A stretch of DNA of 14,747 nucleotides from contig JAIORT010000008.1 of assembly GCA_021107975.1 (NCBI GenBank), forward strand, positions 1-14,747. The letters are read 5' to 3'. The stretch comes from Bacteroidales bacterium. Its GTDB lineage: Bacteria > Bacteroidota > Bacteroidia > Bacteroidales > JAADJA01. Under the pieces are notes generated by a model. That model searched no databases. It worked only from the letters and a program-made list of their open reading frames with translations, and was not told the DNA's origin. The first letter of the stretch is position 1. Each line of letters begins with the position of its first letter. The translations under genes and the position numbers were made by a program. Shown here piece after piece: positions 6,831 through 14,690 of this stretch.

Positions 6831-8960
6831 TTATTTTTGCTCAGGCTTAGGAAGCAAGACTTTTCTTGAGAGTTTTAATTTTCCTGACCTGCCGTCAATT
6901 TCAATTATTTTAACTTTGACTTTGTCACCTGTTTTCAAAACCTGTTCAACATCCCTGATGTGTTTCCAATCAATTTCTGAAATATGAAGCAAGCCTTCCT
7001 TTTTTGGTAAAATCTCGACAAATGCTCCGAAATTCGTGATATTTTTAACTGTACCGAGATAAACCTCCCCAACTTCGGGAATAGTAGTAATTTCTTTAAT
7101 CCTGTTTTTAGCCGCATCAAATGAATCTTTGTTGGTGCAGATTATATCTATAATTCCAAATTCTCCCTCTTCTTCAATAACGATAGTCGAATTGGTCTCA
7201 TTCTGTATTTCCTGAATTACTTTGCCTCCAGGACCAATAATGGCGCCAATAAACTCTTTTGAAATTATCATTCTTTCTATTCTCGGCACATGAGGTTTAT
7301 AATCTTCTCTGGGTTCTTTAATGGTTTTTTCCATTTCGCCGAGTATATGTATTCTGCCGGCTTTTGCTTGTTCCAATGCTTCTTTTAAAATTTCGGAAGA
7401 TAAGCCTTCCACTTTGATATCCATCTGGCAGGCAGTAATTCCATCTCTTGTCCCTGTAATTTTAAAATCCATATCGCCAAGGTGATCTTCATCGCCAAGA
7501 ATATCGGAAAGGACAGCATATTTATCAGAGTCTTTATCGGTAATCAATCCCATAGCAATTCCTGAAACAGGTTTTTTAATTTTAACCCCCGCATCCATCA
7601 AGGCTAAATTACCTGCGCAAACTGTTGCCATTGATGACGAGCCATTGGATTCAAGAATATCGGAAACAATTCTTACGGTATAAGGATTATCCTCCTTTGA
7701 GGGCATTACAAATTTTAAGGCTCTTAATGCGAGGTTTCCATGACCAACTTCTCTTCGGCTGGTTCCCCTTAAAAATCTTGCTTCGCCGGTTGAGAATGGC
7801 GGAAAATTGTAATGCAAAATAAAAGTGCTTTTTCCTTCGATCACAGCACCGTCAATAGTCTGCTCATCTAATTTGGTTCCGAGTGTAACTGTAGTAAGCG
7901 ATTGTGTTTCACCCCTGGTAAATATTGCAGAACCATGAGCGGTAGGAAGATAATCAATCTCTGTCCAGATAGGTCTGATTTCGTCCATCTTTCTGCCATC
8001 CAGCCTAATTCTCTCATCGAGAATCATACGGCGCATAGCCTCTTTCTCGACATCATGGTAGTACCTGTCAATCATCGAAGCCTTTTCTTCCTGTTCTTCT
8101 TCCGATAATGTTTCAATAAACTCCTGTTTTATTTGTTCAAATGTATCCAATCTTTCATGCTTAGATGTACCTTTTTTAGCAACAGCATAAATTTTATCGT
8201 AAGTTACTTCATTAATTTTTTCTTTAAGATCATTATCATTTTCTTCGTGGCAGTATTCTCTTTTGCTCGTTGATCCAGCCATTTCAGCTAATTCAAGTTG
8301 AGCCTTACATTGTTCCTTAATGGCATCATGGGCAAATTTAATAGCCTCAAGCATGTCATTTTCTGATATTTCTTTCATTTCACCCTCAACCATAACAATA
8401 TTGTCAATGGTAGCGGCTACTATTATATCAATATCGGCGTTTTCGATATCAGCAACAGAAGGATTGATAATGAATTTGCCGTCAATTCTTCCAACTCTTA
8501 CTTCAGATATTGGTCCGTTAAAAGGAATATCTGAAACTGATAAGGCAGATGATGCTGCCAGAGCAGCCAATGCATCGGGCATGGTGTTTTTATCGCCGGA
8601 GATCAGTGAAATAATAACCTGTATTTCGGCATGATAATTATCGGGGAAAAGTGGGCGCAGTGCGCGGTCAACCAGGCGGGCAATTATAATTTCATGTTCC
8701 GATGGTCTGGCTTCACGTTTAAAAAACCCTCCGGGAAACCTGCCGGTTGCAGCATATTTTTCCTGGTAATCGACAGATAAAGGGAGAAAGCTCACATTTT
8801 CTCTAGGCTCTTTATTGGATACAACAGTAGCAAGAAGCATGGTATCCCCCATTTTTACGACAACAGAGCCATCAGCTTGTGTGGCAAGTTTGCCTGTTTC
8901 AATAATTACTTCCCTGCCATCGGCAAGTGTAAAAGATTTTGTTATACTATTTTTACTCAT
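6831..8960 (-). CDS. pnp: polyribonucleotide nucleotidyltransferase (PNPase)
   Basis: This phosphorolytic 3'-5' exoribonuclease (EC 2.7.7.8) takes part in mRNA decay and acts as a trimer. The 709 residues cover the full family layout: a first RNase PH domain (about 10-140), a linking alpha domain (about 240-310), the catalytic second RNase PH domain (about 325-540), a KH domain (about 555-620) with GPGG at 576-579, and an S1 domain (about 628-702; VGEVYLGTVKNITNFGAFVE). Active-site residues equivalent to E. coli Asp486, Asp492 and Lys494 are Asp492, Asp498 and Lys500 in ILGDEDHLGDMDFKITG. FFKREARPSEHE (79-90) and the FLRGTSRREVGHG loop (396-408) are also conserved. No residue is missing. It follows rpsO, as in many bacteria, with a terminator between the two genes, and precedes rpoD. 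Confidence 0.98.
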   Translation of the reverse strand: MSKNSITKSFTLADGREVIIETGKLATQADGSVVVKMGDTMLLATVVSNKEPRENVSFLPLSVDYQEKYAATGRFPGGFFKREARPSEHEIIIARLVDRALRPLFPDNYHAEIQVIISLISGDKNTMPDALAALAASSALSVSDIPFNGPISEVRVGRIDGKFIINPSVADIENADIDIIVAATIDNIVMVEGEMKEISENDMLEAIKFAHDAIKEQCKAQLELAEMAGSTSKREYCHEENDNDLKEKINEVTYDKIYAVAKKGTSKHERLDTFEQIKQEFIETLSEEEQEEKASMIDRYYHDVEKEAMRRMILDERIRLDGRKMDEIRPIWTEIDYLPTAHGSAIFTRGETQSLTTVTLGTKLDEQTIDGAVIEGKSTFILHYNFPPFSTGEARFLRGTSRREVGHGNLALRALKFVMPSKEDNPYTVRIVSDILESNGSSSMATVCAGNLALMDAGVKIKKPVSGIAMGLITDKDSDKYAVLSDILGDEDHLGDMDFKITGTRDGITACQMDIKVEGLSSEILKEALEQAKAGRIHILGEMEKTIKEPREDYKPHVPRIERMIISKEFIGAIIGPGGKVIQEIQNETNSTIVIEEEGEFGIIDIICTNKDSFDAAKNRIKEITTIPEVGEVYLGTVKNITNFGAFVEILPKKEGLLHISEIDWKHIRDVEQVLKTGDKVKVKIIEIDGRSGKLKLSRKVLLPKPEQK

Positions 8961-8984
8961 TATATTAACGTATTTTTATTTATA

Positions 8985-9011
8985 TAAAAAAAGGCAATTT
9001 TGAATTGCCTT
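8985..9011 (-). terminator. intrinsic terminator between rpsO and pnp
   Basis: On the minus strand AAGGCAATT (9011-9003), a 3-base loop and AATTGCCTT (8999-8991) form a perfect 9-base-pair stem running straight into a T-tract. It sits 37 bases after the rpsO stop and about 25 bases before the pnp start. pnp must therefore be expressed by read-through or from a promoter within the spacer. A lone TAAATTTG (9031-9024, minus) resembles a -7 element but has no partner at -33. Confidence 0.85.
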
Positions 9012-9047
9012 CTTTATTATTTGCAAATTTATTTTAACGGATTAAAT

Positions 9048-9317
9048 TTATTTTCTTAATCCAAGTTTCTTTATAATTGCCCTGTATCTTTCGATGTCTT
9101 TACGTTTAAGATAATCAAGCAATTTTCTTCTCTTGCCAACCAATCTTACTAAAGATCGTTCAGTGGCAAGGTCTTTCTTGTTAATTTTAAGATGTCCGGT
9201 AAGGTGCTTGATTCTGTATGTAAACAAAGCAATTTGTCCTTCTGAAGAACCGGTGTCAAATTCAGATTTCCCATATTCTTTAAAAAATTCTTTTTTCTTT
9301 TCTGCTACAAGATACAT
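9048..9317 (-). CDS. rpsO: 30S ribosomal protein S15
   Basis: This small-subunit protein binds the central domain of 16S rRNA and helps form intersubunit bridges. At 89 residues it has the standard length. The diagnostic segment is present: FDTGSSEGQIALFTYRIKHL, then TGHLKINKKD, and SLVRLVGKRRKLLDYLKRKD with the C-terminal YRAIIKKLGLRK. The start MYLVAEKKKEFF is the first ATG after a well-matched promoter (9355-9385), leaving a leader of about 30 bases. It is followed by a strong terminator and then pnp, the conserved rpsO-pnp order. In many bacteria S15 represses its own translation through its leader; the leader here is too short for me to recognise a fold. Confidence 0.98.
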   Translation of the reverse strand: MYLVAEKKKEFFKEYGKSEFDTGSSEGQIALFTYRIKHLTGHLKINKKDLATERSLVRLVGKRRKLLDYLKRKDIERYRAIIKKLGLRK

Positions 9318-9354
9318 GTTTACGTATTTAATATAAGTTAAAATTTCAGGGGTG

Positions 9355-9385
9355 CAAAATTAGAATAAACTTTTTAATTAGCAAA
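9355..9385 (-). promoter_or_regulatory. rpsO promoter, Bacteroidota consensus
   Basis: On the minus strand TTTG (9385-9382), a spacer of exactly 19 bases and TAATTTTG (9362-9355) match the consensus fully. Transcription should start near 9348, about 30 bases before the rpsO ATG. This is the best-matching promoter in the window. Confidence 0.75.
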
Positions 9386-9506
9386 TAAATACATGCTAAT
9401 TTTTACAAGCAAGGTGAAAAATGCGGGTTTACCAATTATAATATTGTAATTATATCTGGTCAAATTGTATGAAGTTTGATTAACTTCGAAACAAACACCG
9501 TTTTCC
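9386..9506. other. AT-rich spacer, no gene seen
   Basis: This stretch lies between the rpsO promoter and the terminator of the gene to its right. It contains a near-palindrome, AATTATAATATTGTAATT (9434-9451), and a short hairpin GAAGTT-TGATT-AACTTC (9471-9487). No reading frame, promoter or RNA gene could be supported. Confidence 0.5.
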
Positions 9507-9539
9507 AGAAAAAAAAGACCGGTTTATTCGAACCGGTCT
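9507..9539 (-). terminator. strong intrinsic terminator after the second TonB-C gene
   Basis: On the minus strand AGACCGGTT (9539-9531), the loop CGAATA and AACCGGTCT (9524-9516) form a perfect 9-base-pair stem followed by eight Ts ending at 9509. It ends the unit made of the porin gene and the TonB-C gene. Confidence 0.9.
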
Positions 9540-9579
9540 CTTGTTTGTTTAGCTTCTTTAATATAATAATTCCGGAAAC

Positions 9580-10260
9580 TTACAACTTAAATGTTATACC
9601 TAATGGAAACCAAACGTCAACGGGTTCACCGTTAAGTTCAGCAGGTTTAAATTTATATTGCATTGCAGCATTTTTTGCCGCATTGTTCAATTCAGGTATG
9701 CCCTGTAAAATAACTGCCTCGCTTACACTACCGGATTTATTTATAAAAACTTTAAGGATAACCTTTCCTTCAATTTTATTTTTTCTTGCATCCTTAGGGT
9801 ATGTTGGTTTAACATAAGTTTTTAGTTTAGGTTTGGTGTCATACTCCGATCCTTTTATTTCAGTGGTGTTGCTTGTAACCAAAATTGATTCAGTACCCAA
9901 AAACCCAAATACCTCATTGTATCTTACAACCCAGCATACTTTATCAGGTAAATAGTTGAATACTTCTAAATTTGTACCGTTTGGAATCATGGTTTTTGTT
10001 TCGGAGGTTTTATCAGGTTTCGATCTTAGATATACATCATTTAAAGTTTTTCCTGATTTTTTATCCTTGATATTAATATTATATGTTTTAATTAATCGTT
10101 TTTCTTTAATTCTGTTTAGTGAATCCTGAATCTTCTGTAATTGGTATTCAATATCATCTAAGTCTTCCTGGTTTATTTTACCAGTATCATTTTCTTGTGA
10201 AAATGCCATAAAATACAAGAACAAGGAAAACAATCCGGTAGTGAGTATTTTCTTCAACAT
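9580..10260 (-). CDS. secreted SH3-like / TonB C-terminal domain protein (paralog 2)
   Basis: This 226-residue protein shares the architecture of the one at 4187-4861. Residues 1-21 are a signal peptide (LTTGLFSLFLYFMAFS) followed by Gln. About 30-58 are rich in charged heptad-like residues (DLDDIEYQLQKIQDSLNRIK) and may form a short coiled coil that the other paralog lacks. About 60-130 form an SH3-like region (VYLRSKPDKTSETKTMIPNG, then VCWVVRYNEVFGFLG). About 140-226 form a TonB C-terminal domain (PTYPKDARKNKIEGKVILK, INKSGSVSEAVILQGIPELN, QYKFKPAELNGEPVDVWFPL). There is no retained inner-membrane anchor or proline-rich span, so a classical TonB role is unlikely. It starts 46 bases after the porin-like gene on the same strand and is followed by a strong terminator, so the two are probably co-transcribed. 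The function is unknown. Confidence 0.82.
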   Translation of the reverse strand: MLKKILTTGLFSLFLYFMAFSQENDTGKINQEDLDDIEYQLQKIQDSLNRIKEKRLIKTYNINIKDKKSGKTLNDVYLRSKPDKTSETKTMIPNGTNLEVFNYLPDKVCWVVRYNEVFGFLGTESILVTSNTTEIKGSEYDTKPKLKTYVKPTYPKDARKNKIEGKVILKVFINKSGSVSEAVILQGIPELNNAAKNAAMQYKFKPAELNGEPVDVWFPLGITFKL

Positions 10261-10306
10261 GATTTTATAGAATTAAAGTTTAAAAAAGTAAAATTAAGCA
10301 ATTTTT

Positions 10307-11563
10307 TTAGAAGTCAACAACTGTTTCGATAACAAATCCATCATTTTTCAGATCCTTATATTTTTCAGTTTGATACAAATAAGCTGCTTTGAATATCCAG
10401 TGTTTCATCGGAGAAAATCTTATTCCTGCCCAAATCACCCGCCTGTCGCCTCTATCCATAGCATCTTCTTTCCAGGGGTCCATTTCCTCGTACCTCACAA
10501 CTGGCTCTATGTAATGGATTTTTGTATCAACAAAAAACTTATAACCCGCCGAAATATACCATGAATATTGTGTTACTTGTTTATCTCCAATATTTTTATT
10601 ATCAAAAATTATTCCGTCAACATCTGTAAAGGTTGGCATATTAAAATTTGAATCGGGTACTTGAACCATGATTTGAGCGTATTCTGCTGCAACGGTTAAT
10701 CTGTCGCCGCCATATAACAAATGTGCGAAAAGATAATCGGCATTGTATTTATCGTCAACATCATATTTTCCGGTCATATATGAGCCTCCGAATTCAAAGT
10801 TTTCGATTGGAGAAAACGCAAGTCTGGCTGCAATATGTTTTGATTTGTTATTATCCCATGGTTGGCGTGCTTTACTATGAAAATTTTCGAACATATAACC
10901 CTGTTCATTAGGTATCATATGAGTTTCAAGGTAGTGTGCTCCATTATGTTGATCGCCAGGTCCATTTATTAAAGAAATATCAGCAAATAATTTCATATTT
11001 TCGCCCAAAGGAATAGTTCCATGAAGATGTATGCCGGCATCCCACCATCCGGTCGCTCTTAAAATTTGGTAATAGGCATAAGGCGCTAAGGCAAAAAGCC
11101 TGTATTTAGAGGTAGGATAATATACTTTATCCTGAAGACCAATACAAGGGAAATCCCTGCCGAGAATCATTCTGAAATATTTATTGGGAGTCCAAACCGC
11201 ACGAAGACGCGTTACTTTAAATTCTCCTTTTTGTCCTTTGTACAGTTCAAACTCAGCTTCTGCGAATAATGTCTTCGATACATATCCGCTGATACTTACA
11301 TAGCCACTATAGCTGATAAATAGTGGATGCCCCGACATAGAACCACCAACATTTGCGTATTTACCCAAATATTGTTCTTCAAAGTTCCATAAAGCACTTG
11401 TCAAGTAAACGTGTGTTTCGATACGGGCATCTTTACTACCATAATCCAGTTCAACCTCGATTATATCGTCGAGATAAATTTCCTGTGATTGTCCGTTTAT
11501 TGCAATCATACTGAAAAACAGAATTGCAATTGCGTTAATTGGAATGAATGTAAAAATTTTCAT
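10307..11563 (-). CDS. porin-like outer-membrane beta-barrel protein
   Basis: This is a 418-residue exported protein. Residues 1-24 look like a signal peptide (PINAIAILFFSMIAING) with Gln at the cut site. The mature part is full of amphipathic strands with aromatic girdles (YSGYVSISGYVSKTLFAEAE, EFKVTRLRAVWTPNKYFRMI, SWYISAGYKFFVD, WIFKAAYLYQTEKYKD) and ends in the terminal strand GFVIETVVDF with a final Phe, the usual outer-membrane insertion signal. Length and pattern suggest a 16- to 18-strand porin of the phosphate-selective porin O/P kind, but the substrate cannot be told. A reasonable -7 element lies 39 bases upstream. The gene is followed after 46 bases by the TonB-C protein, probably in the same transcript. 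Confidence 0.78.
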   Translation of the reverse strand: MKIFTFIPINAIAILFFSMIAINGQSQEIYLDDIIEVELDYGSKDARIETHVYLTSALWNFEEQYLGKYANVGGSMSGHPLFISYSGYVSISGYVSKTLFAEAEFELYKGQKGEFKVTRLRAVWTPNKYFRMILGRDFPCIGLQDKVYYPTSKYRLFALAPYAYYQILRATGWWDAGIHLHGTIPLGENMKLFADISLINGPGDQHNGAHYLETHMIPNEQGYMFENFHSKARQPWDNNKSKHIAARLAFSPIENFEFGGSYMTGKYDVDDKYNADYLFAHLLYGGDRLTVAAEYAQIMVQVPDSNFNMPTFTDVDGIIFDNKNIGDKQVTQYSWYISAGYKFFVDTKIHYIEPVVRYEEMDPWKEDAMDRGDRRVIWAGIRFSPMKHWIFKAAYLYQTEKYKDLKNDGFVIETVVDF

Positions 11564-11601
11564 GCGTCAGATTTTTTAGTTAATAAATAAATTATCTATA
11601 A

Positions 11602-11609
11602 CAAAATTA
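11602..11609 (-). promoter_or_regulatory. putative -7 element for the porin-like gene
   Basis: The minus strand reads TAATTTTG (11609-11602), a match to TAnnTTTG, 39 bases upstream of the ATG at 11563. No TTTG is found at the expected -33 distance, so this is only a half-match. Confidence 0.4.
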
Positions 11610-11859
11610 ATAATAAAGATATATATGTGAATTGGTTGTTTCTCGTGATTATTTTTACGGAGAATAGCAAAAATAGTTACAAGTCACCGTTAAGCGATGG
11701 GTACAAAAAGAAGATAAAACAACCGTATAGTGGATTTTAAAACATTTGTAATAAAGTAACCGTGCGGTTTATATAGGTGTTAAATTTGTTGTTCTTTATC
11801 TGAAAAGATAAACAGATAATACGGAAATATTTTTTTTCTTAAACTTTGAACTTTCTACT
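11610..11859. other. intergenic spacer, AT-rich, no gene seen
   Basis: This is the spacer between the lipoprotein gene and the porin-like gene. It holds one hairpin candidate, TTATCTG (11796-11802) with CAGATAA (11813-11819) around a 10-base loop, lacking a T-tract on either strand. A plus-strand TAAATTTG at 11781-11788 resembles a -7 element but serves no visible gene. No reading frame was supported. Confidence 0.5.
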
Positions 11860-13371
11860 TTAGTCGGTATATTGTTTAATTTTAATATAGTCGATATTTG
11901 CATTTACATTCCCCATGCCATATCCAGCCCAGCTATTTCTATACCTGATCATATCGTTTTCGAAATGAACATATTTATTATTTAGATAGTATTTTAGCTT
12001 TGAACCTGTTTTAATTATTTTTAATGTGTTGAAATTATTTTTTTTATAGTTGTCTGCTTTAATCCAGACATCAGATTCCGGATTATAACCATCCCAGCCT
12101 GAATAACCATAAGGATTTTCGTACCCTACTGCTTGAGTTTTAGAACCATAATTGTACCGACCTTGGTTTGAGATGAAATAATATTTTACTTTATTTTCTT
12201 CGCCCCAAACTATACCGAAATATGACCTGATGTTAGTCTTCATTATTTGTGTAATCCTGAATTTAATTTCAATTTCATAGTTCTTATTAAAATCTATATT
12301 TATTTTTTTCAGCTTCTGAAATTGAATGCTTTTAACAGAACAAGTCAGTGTGTTATTATCAATTTCCGATTTATCTTTACTTTCATTGAAAGCCCATGTA
12401 GAGGCACTGCTTGTAAAATATTCAGAGACGATAGTTTTTGAAGGTACTTTAAGCGTTCTGCTGATTTTTTGTTTATTTTTATCACTAACTCTATAAGTTA
12501 ATATATCTACCATGTATCCAGGATTTTCGATTAAAGTTTTTATTTTAGTCCCTTCAATCGCCTTGAGAGTAACCGGTGTTGTTATTGTTTTCCAAATACT
12601 GTCATTTTTGTCAAGAATTTTTACAATTTGTTTTGAAGGGCTTGACTCAATTTGTATCAATTTTTCATGGGTTGTTTTCGGATATTTTGTTAAATATTCA
12701 TTAAACGAGGCTTTTGTATTTTTTGAAACCGCTTCATTATATAATAGTTGTTCGAATACAGAATCAACTTTTACTTTATAAATACCATTTGGAAAGGCAT
12801 TCAGGTATTCTTCAAACAACAGGGCTGTTTTGTGTTTCATTGCAGAATCAAATAACAATGAATCGATTGTATTAATATACTGGCTTTCGGGGAACCGTTT
12901 TGTAAAACCTATGTAATTCAAAGAAGAATTACCTGATTTAATAGTATTGAATATGCCGGTTTCAAATTCAGCAAGATATTTGCCGTCAGGAAAACGCTTA
13001 ACGTATTCTTCAAAGTACTCTATTGAATCTTGTTTTATTATGTACTCATAGACCAGAGACTCAAAAATATTTTTATTTTTTCCTTCAGGAAATCGTTGAA
13101 TATAAAAATCATAACTTTCAATCGGGTTGCCGCTTTTCGCTTCGTTTACCAGCATGTTAACTATTTCTGTCTTGGCATTTGTTGCGAATTCACCTTCGGG
13201 AAATTTGCTTAAATAATCATCATAAGCCTGAATAGTATTTTCTGTTTTAACTCTTTCCCATTCCGATTTATCATCTGCTTTGGAAGATGTTTGGCATCGA
13301 ACAAATAATACGGAAATTATAATAAATAAAACAGTAAAGTAACTCAGGTGATTTTTTATTAGCTTCTTCAT
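11860..13371 (-). CDS. repeat-containing putative lipoprotein with C-terminal jelly-roll-like domain
   Basis: This 503-residue envelope protein is not assigned to a named family. Residues 9-26 are a hydrophobic export signal ending in LFVRC; Cys26 would be the lipidated residue, although Arg at -1 is unusual for a lipobox. Residues 38-240 hold six helical repeats of about 33 residues with the signature Y..Y...FP.G: FP at 57, 94, 127, 160 and 193, and YP at 230. These look like TPR-type units found beside bacterial caspase-like and surface proteins. About 247-315 resembles a PEGA-like beta domain (TTPVTLKAIEGTKIKTLIEN, then PGYMVD). About 323-500 looks like a concanavalin-type beta-sandwich (SYFGIVWG, KYYFISNQGRYNYG, NTLKIIKTGSKLKYYLNNKY, ANIDYIKIKQ). 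This suggests a surface scaffold or binding protein. It stands alone, with no clear promoter or terminator. Confidence 0.75.
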   Translation of the reverse strand: MKKLIKNHLSYFTVLFIIISVLFVRCQTSSKADDKSEWERVKTENTIQAYDDYLSKFPEGEFATNAKTEIVNMLVNEAKSGNPIESYDFYIQRFPEGKNKNIFESLVYEYIIKQDSIEYFEEYVKRFPDGKYLAEFETGIFNTIKSGNSSLNYIGFTKRFPESQYINTIDSLLFDSAMKHKTALLFEEYLNAFPNGIYKVKVDSVFEQLLYNEAVSKNTKASFNEYLTKYPKTTHEKLIQIESSPSKQIVKILDKNDSIWKTITTPVTLKAIEGTKIKTLIENPGYMVDILTYRVSDKNKQKISRTLKVPSKTIVSEYFTSSASTWAFNESKDKSEIDNNTLTCSVKSIQFQKLKKINIDFNKNYEIEIKFRITQIMKTNIRSYFGIVWGEENKVKYYFISNQGRYNYGSKTQAVGYENPYGYSGWDGYNPESDVWIKADNYKKNNFNTLKIIKTGSKLKYYLNNKYVHFENDMIRYRNSWAGYGMGNVNANIDYIKIKQYTD

Positions 13372-13434
13372 TTGTATATAACTTTAATTTAATCTCTTAA
13401 TTTGAAGTTGCGAAATTAATGAATTATTTTTCAG

Positions 13435-13451
13435 AAAAAAAAGGCTTTTTT
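13435..13451 (-). terminator. weak A/T hairpin after the 388-residue barrel gene
   Basis: On the minus strand AAAAAA-GCC-TTTTTTTT could act as a weak terminator for the gene ending at 13507. The stem is only A-T pairs, so confidence is low. The rest of the spacer 13372-13506 shows no other signal. Confidence 0.25.
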
Positions 13452-13506
13452 ATTATTGGTTCAAAAAATAGATATGGTAGAAGCAAAAGAAGATATACAG
13501 GATATT

Positions 13507-14673
13507 TCAGAACGACCACTTCAATCGCAAATAATACAACTGCCCATAATTGCCGAACTCGGAACCGCTATCGCCTATAAATATCTGCGACATAAATAAT
13601 AATCCGATATTGTCTGACAATGAAATATCTACATTCGGACCAAGGAAAAAAGACTTGTCATTGGGATTAAAAATCGTTGAAATATCCCCTTTGATCAATG
13701 GTGTAACAGGATATGAAACTTGCCCGAAAAGAGAATAACGTGCTAATGTAAATGTTTTAGGTGATAAATCCTGAAGGGCAAGAATTGAGGTTCCCCATCC
13801 GGCTTTGCCTGTTGTGCCATCGGTGTTGAAAAGTAATGAACCATGCACAAACAAGCTATTTTTAAAAGTATAGTTAGCTCCGGCAGAAAGAACTAAAATG
13901 CCTGTTGTATCAGCAAAATTGTTTTTATCACGGAAGTAGGAGGCTTCACCCGTGAACCCTGCATTTTTAATGTATCCCGACCAGCCGCCGCCTATAACAA
14001 TATCATCTTCCATCACTCCTCCCATTACCTGGAAATCGTAATTCCATTTGTTGAATTTATACATAAGTGCGCTCGTGATTTTATCATAAGCGTCTGTTTT
14101 AAATGCAAATTCTATTGAGGAAGATATTCCGGTATAATATTGCACTCTGACTGCATCACAACCCGGGCGTTCAACATAGTCGAAGTCATAGATCGAAAAT
14201 GTATTGAAAATGTCATTTGGGTTCCATACCATATTTATTCCCCAGTTAATCCTTTGCCTTCCGACCTTAATTTCGAAATTGTCTCTAATAAATTGAATAT
14301 TTGCCCTGTCAATGTTTGTATAAAAGACATAAGAAGAATCTCTTGCCCAATCCCATGACATATCAAGTAATCCTTCATCAGTAATAAGCATATCAGTGTA
14401 ATCAGGATAATATTGACAGACTAACTGCCCATAAGTAAACATATTTCGGGCGCTGGCTGATAATTTCCAGTTTTGATGAGGGTACCATTTTAAATTTAAC
14501 CTGTTGTAAACTGACCCCATTGTAAACCATTGAGTATGTATATCTTCTATCCAAACGGTATTCAGATTTTGTAGATGCCCATTCACAATAAATTTGGAAG
14601 GTTTATCCTGACCGAAAGAGACTAAAACCAAGAGAGTTAAATAGATGCTTATGAATATTTTTGGAATTTTCAT
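13507..14673 (-). CDS. outer-membrane beta-barrel protein, DUF1302-like
   Basis: This 388-residue exported barrel has residues 1-21 as a signal peptide (ISIYLTLLVLVSFG) followed by Gln. The mature chain is rich in amphipathic strands and ends in GQLYYLRLKWSF, with the terminal Phe of outer-membrane proteins. A central segment, IKVGRQRINWGINMVWNPND followed by an RPG further on (FDYVERPGC), resembles the VGRQ...WG...NP.D...RPG signature of DUF1302-type barrels, which in other bacteria accompany transporters thought to move lipids or hydrophobic compounds. The start MKIPKIFISIYL is the only good one. The gene begins 17 bases after the stop of an ABC-transporter ATPase gene on the same strand, strongly suggesting one operon and a role as the outer-membrane partner of that transporter. 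The substrate is unknown. Confidence 0.78.
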   Translation of the reverse strand: MKIPKIFISIYLTLLVLVSFGQDKPSKFIVNGHLQNLNTVWIEDIHTQWFTMGSVYNRLNLKWYPHQNWKLSASARNMFTYGQLVCQYYPDYTDMLITDEGLLDMSWDWARDSSYVFYTNIDRANIQFIRDNFEIKVGRQRINWGINMVWNPNDIFNTFSIYDFDYVERPGCDAVRVQYYTGISSSIEFAFKTDAYDKITSALMYKFNKWNYDFQVMGGVMEDDIVIGGGWSGYIKNAGFTGEASYFRDKNNFADTTGILVLSAGANYTFKNSLFVHGSLLFNTDGTTGKAGWGTSILALQDLSPKTFTLARYSLFGQVSYPVTPLIKGDISTIFNPNDKSFFLGPNVDISLSDNIGLLFMSQIFIGDSGSEFGNYGQLYYLRLKWSF

Positions 14674-14690
14674 TTTATTAAAAATGAGTA

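Noticed and set aside
8320..8634. 104-codon plus-strand frame opposite pnp
   Set aside because: It is antisense to a fully conserved PNPase; the serine/isoleucine-rich product is typical of a shadow frame.
9024..9031. TAAATTTG on the minus strand as a pnp promoter
   Set aside because: It has the -7 pattern but no TTTG at 19-21 bases upstream, and it would place a strong terminator inside the leader.
9476..9817. 113-codon plus-strand frame
   Set aside because: It overlaps the strong minus-strand terminator and the TonB-C coding region in antisense, with no family resemblance.
13474..13599. 41-codon plus-strand frame starting MVEAKEDIQDISERPL
   Set aside because: Its first part looks protein-like, but most of it is antisense to the conserved barrel C-terminus; it has no promoter and no recognisable relative.
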